This document shows, piece after piece, positions 5,693 to 7,718 of a stretch of 7,718 nucleotides of DNA. The stretch comes from Parachlamydiales bacterium (GTDB lineage: Bacteria; Chlamydiota; Chlamydiia; Chlamydiales; SM23-39). The translations under genes were made by a program, and so were the position numbers. Positions within the stretch are counted from its first letter, which is position 1. Each line of letters opens with the position of its first letter. A model generated the notes under the pieces. That model was given only the letters and a program-made list of their open reading frames with translations, was not told where the DNA came from and made no database searches. The stretch covers positions 549-8,266 of the forward strand of contig PLXF01000186.1 in NCBI GenBank assembly GCA_003151315.1. The letters run 5' to 3'.

Positions 5693-6933
5693 ACCCATCC
5701 TTTTACGAGGCGTTTAAACGCATCGCCCCGATGCTCATAGTTGCGGAACTGGTCGTAGCTCGAACAGCCCGGAGAGAGAAGGACCGATTCTTTGGGTTCA
5801 GCCGATTGAACCGCCCAAGAAAATGCCTCTTCCATCGTTGTCACCCGCCGAAAGGGGAAATCGGCTGCTAACTCTACTTCCATTTTATGCGCCGCCTGTC
5901 CAAAAGCAACAATCATTTTCACTTTCCCCCGAAAACAATCGATCCAGGGTTGGTAAGAGGCCCCTTTATCTACCCCTCCAACGAGGAGAATTAGAGGCCC
6001 TTCTAATAGACGAACAGCGTGCATCACCGCATCGATATTTGTCCCCTTGCTGTCATTGTAAAACGAAATCCCGTTTTTCTCGACGACAAATTCAATTCTG
6101 TGGGCCGGTTTCCGAAACGTCTCCACTCCTCGCCTAAAGGCCTCTTTCGATACGCCAAATAGAGAACAAAGAGCGAAGGCCGCCTGGATATTTTGCACTT
6201 CAGGCCCACCTAATTGCATATAGCGAATAGGGGAAATCGGCGCAAGAGCCACTTCATCGAACACCAAAGAACCAAACCCAAACTCTTCCTGAACTTGTCG
6301 GGAAACCCAAAAAGGGGCCCCTGGCTGTAAGCAGTCGGCAATCTTCCTCTTAGCCTCGGCGTAGTCTTTCATGGATGGGTAACGATCCAGATGATCGGGG
6401 GTAATATTTAACAAAACAGCCCCTTCAAGGCGGCGGCTCTGGAGCGTTTCGAGTTGAAACGAGCTCAATTCGATCACGAGAATAGGCGTAGAGGAGGCTT
6501 TTTCCGAAGCGAGATAGGCACATAACCCATCGCCCGTATTCCCCAAAGCTAACGCCTCCAATCCCGCCTCGCGCAAAATGTGCGCCACTAAAAGTGTAGT
6601 CGTCGTTTTCCCATTCGTCCCCGTGATCCCCACAGCGCGGCTCTGCAAATGGCGCATCGCGAGCTCAATTTCCCCAATCACTTCGATGTGAAAAGAGAGA
6701 GCCTCTTGCACGAGCGGATGGCTCGGCGCAATCCCCGGGGATAGAACGACAAGCCCTATATCAGAAAACGAAATAGGGGCGCTATCTGATTGCAGGGCAA
6801 AAAAAGGGGACGGTATGGGAGTTAACTCCTCCCATTTCCGATCGACAGCCACGACCCGCGCCCCTTTCTTGAGCAAAAGCTGCGCCGCCGATCTCCCACT
6901 AATGCCAAATCCGATAATGAGCGTCTTTTTCAT
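5689..6933 (-). CDS. murD: UDP-N-acetylmuramoyl-L-alanine--D-glutamate ligase MurD
   Basis: MurD adds D-Glu to UDP-MurNAc-L-Ala with ATP in the cytoplasm. The 414 residues start MKKTLIIGFGISGRSAAQLL, a Rossmann-type UDP-binding domain. The central ATPase has GITGTNGKTTTT (102-113), GNTGDGL (131-137), ELSSFQLE (155-162) and LNITPDHLDRY (175-185). The C-terminal domain has PAHRIEFV (276-283), YNDSKGTN (292-299), GGVDKG (319-324) and LLSPGCSSYDQF (385-396). Catalytic Lys109, Glu155 and His181 and the NDSKGTN Lys are all present. The exception is the HNxxN motif of Mur ligases, which reads PEVQN at 244-248. The ATG at 6933 overlaps the mraY stop as ATGA, and no strong ribosome binding site is seen, so translation probably depends on coupling. 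The stop overlaps the LysM gene start. It is slightly shorter than E. coli MurD (438). The identification is secure. Confidence 0.96.
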   Translation of the reverse strand: MKKTLIIGFGISGRSAAQLLLKKGARVVAVDRKWEELTPIPSPFFALQSDSAPISFSDIGLVVLSPGIAPSHPLVQEALSFHIEVIGEIELAMRHLQSRAVGITGTNGKTTTTLLVAHILREAGLEALALGNTGDGLCAYLASEKASSTPILVIELSSFQLETLQSRRLEGAVLLNITPDHLDRYPSMKDYAEAKRKIADCLQPGAPFWVSRQVQEEFGFGSLVFDEVALAPISPIRYMQLGGPEVQNIQAAFALCSLFGVSKEAFRRGVETFRKPAHRIEFVVEKNGISFYNDSKGTNIDAVMHAVRLLEGPLILLVGGVDKGASYQPWIDCFRGKVKMIVAFGQAAHKMEVELAADFPFRRVTTMEEAFSWAVQSAEPKESVLLSPGCSSYDQFRNYEHRGDAFKRLVKGWV

Positions 6934-7718
6934 TGGAGCTTCAACGATGATACGGCGATGATCGCAAAAAGGAGACTTATGATCCAGAATCGGACCACCA
7001 CCTTCGTTTCAGGCCACCCCTTATACTCGAAATGGTGATGCAAAGGTGCACAGAGAAAAACCCTCTTTTTATTCCGATAGCGGTAACTCACCACCTGCAA
7101 AATCACCGACAGCGCCTCTGCGACAAAAATCGCCCCCGCCACCGCAAGGATCGCCTCTCGGCATAAAAGGACCGAAGAGACGCCGAGAATCCCCCCTAAA
7201 GCGAGCGATCCCGTGTCCCCCATAAACACCTGGGCCGGATAGCCGTTATACCACAAAAAACCGAGAGCCGCGCCCGCTAGCGCCAGCAAGTAAACGGCGA
7301 TCTCGCCGCTCCCCTCGATGTATAAAATGTTGAGATAACGGGCCAGCTCAATGTGGTTCGACAAAAAGGCGAATAGCCCCAGCACAAGAGAGACCATCAC
7401 CAAGCACCCCGCCGCCAGACCATCGAGGCCATCGGTTAAATTGACCGCGTTCGAAGAGCCTGTGATCACAAACACAATCAGAAAAAAACAGAGAATCTTA
7501 AGTGCCCCATCCAAAATAAGGACCGGATCTTTATAAAACGGCAAATAGAGGCGCGTGACATACTCATCCGTGGCTAGCGTCTGCGCTGTAGCTAAAGGAC
7601 GCCTCCCCTCTCTGGGCTGCATAGAAAGGACTTTTGCTGTTGGCGGCCGGAACAATTTTTCTCCCGCAATCGCCTTCGTAAGAGGAGGATAGAGAAGATA
7701 GAGAGCGATTAAGCTAGA
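6930..7718 (-). CDS. mraY: Phospho-N-acetylmuramoyl-pentapeptide transferase MraY (partial, 5' end off window)
   Basis: MraY is a polytopic membrane enzyme that transfers phospho-MurNAc-pentapeptide from UDP to undecaprenyl phosphate, giving lipid I. The frame is open to the window edge, so the visible part is the C-terminal 262 residues of a protein usually 320-360 long. TTG at 7655 is an internal codon, not the start. Numbering from the edge: part of a hydrophobic helix (3-10), a long loop (11-58), LPFYKD (59-64), NAVNLTDGLDGLAAG (90-104), FLWYNGYPAQVFMGD (154-168, with the catalytic-site Asp168) and LHHHFEYKGWPE (226-237, the HHH motif). The remaining stretches are membrane helices. The tandem DD motif that binds Mg2+ lies upstream of the edge and cannot be checked. 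The loop at 11-58 is about 38 residues longer than its E. coli counterpart. It is the first visible gene of the minus-strand cluster and overlaps murD by four bases. Confidence 0.95.
   Translation of the reverse strand, partial: SSLIALYLLYPPLTKAIAGEKLFRPPTAKVLSMQPREGRRPLATAQTLATDEYVTRLYLPFYKDPVLILDGALKILCFFLIVFVITGSSNAVNLTDGLDGLAAGCLVMVSLVLGLFAFLSNHIELARYLNILYIEGSGEIAVYLLALAGAALGFLWYNGYPAQVFMGDTGSLALGGILGVSSVLLCREAILAVAGAIFVAEALSVILQVVSYRYRNKKRVFLCAPLHHHFEYKGWPETKVVVRFWIISLLFAIIAVSSLKLQ

Noticed and set aside
7653..7655. TTG as the start of mraY
   Set aside because: The frame stays open to the window edge, the upstream residues include part of a membrane helix, and MraY should be about 80-100 residues longer.
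1..7718. CRISPR array, tRNA or rRNA gene, insertion sequence or phage genes
   Set aside because: No repeated spacer structure, cloverleaf-like segment, transposase motif or terminal inverted repeat was seen; the window is almost wholly filled by the genes listed.

Overview
The window carries a peptidoglycan-precursor and cell-division cluster that points to a member of the phylum Chlamydiae, probably an environmental 'Chlamydia-like' lineage rather than Chlamydiaceae. The reasons are the gene order mraY-murD-(LysM protein)-ftsW-murG-murC, which as I recall is also the order in Chlamydia; a LysM-only protein in the slot annotated nlpD there; the absence of ftsA and ftsZ beside ftsQ; and a small protein with a chlamydial inclusion-membrane-like (Inc-like) hydrophobic hairpin. 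The assignment rests on synteny and protein features read by eye, not on a database search.

Layout. On the + strand, bases 3-140 encode the last 45 residues of MiaA (tRNA dimethylallyltransferase). A 104-base AT-rich gap follows (about 23% GC by hand count), holding a possible terminator and a weak promoter candidate. Next comes a 108-residue protein of about 40% GC (245-571) with two closely spaced membrane segments and a hydrophilic C-terminal tail. Everything else is on the - strand and reads right to left: mraY (5' end beyond the window), murD, a LysM protein, ftsW, murG, murC and ftsQ. Adjacent genes overlap by 4 to 14 bases except for a 40-base gap before ftsW, so this looks like one translationally coupled operon. 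The 3' end of ftsQ overlaps the convergent small gene by 20 bases.

How the genes work together. MurC adds L-Ala and MurD adds D-Glu to the UDP-MurNAc stem in the cytoplasm. MraY moves the finished phospho-MurNAc-peptide onto undecaprenyl phosphate to make lipid I, and MurG adds GlcNAc to make lipid II. FtsW polymerises lipid II at the division site. FtsQ is a division scaffold protein, and the membrane-anchored LysM protein probably binds the glycan. No murB, ddl, ftsA or ftsZ lies in this stretch.

Main points for a second look: the Inc-like protein and its C-terminal Asn-Pro-Phe motif; a stand-alone murC followed directly by ftsQ, without the ddl domain fused to MurC in Chlamydia; a long basic extracytoplasmic loop in MraY; loss of a normally invariant Asn in MurD; and a hairpin that could hide the ftsW ribosome binding site.
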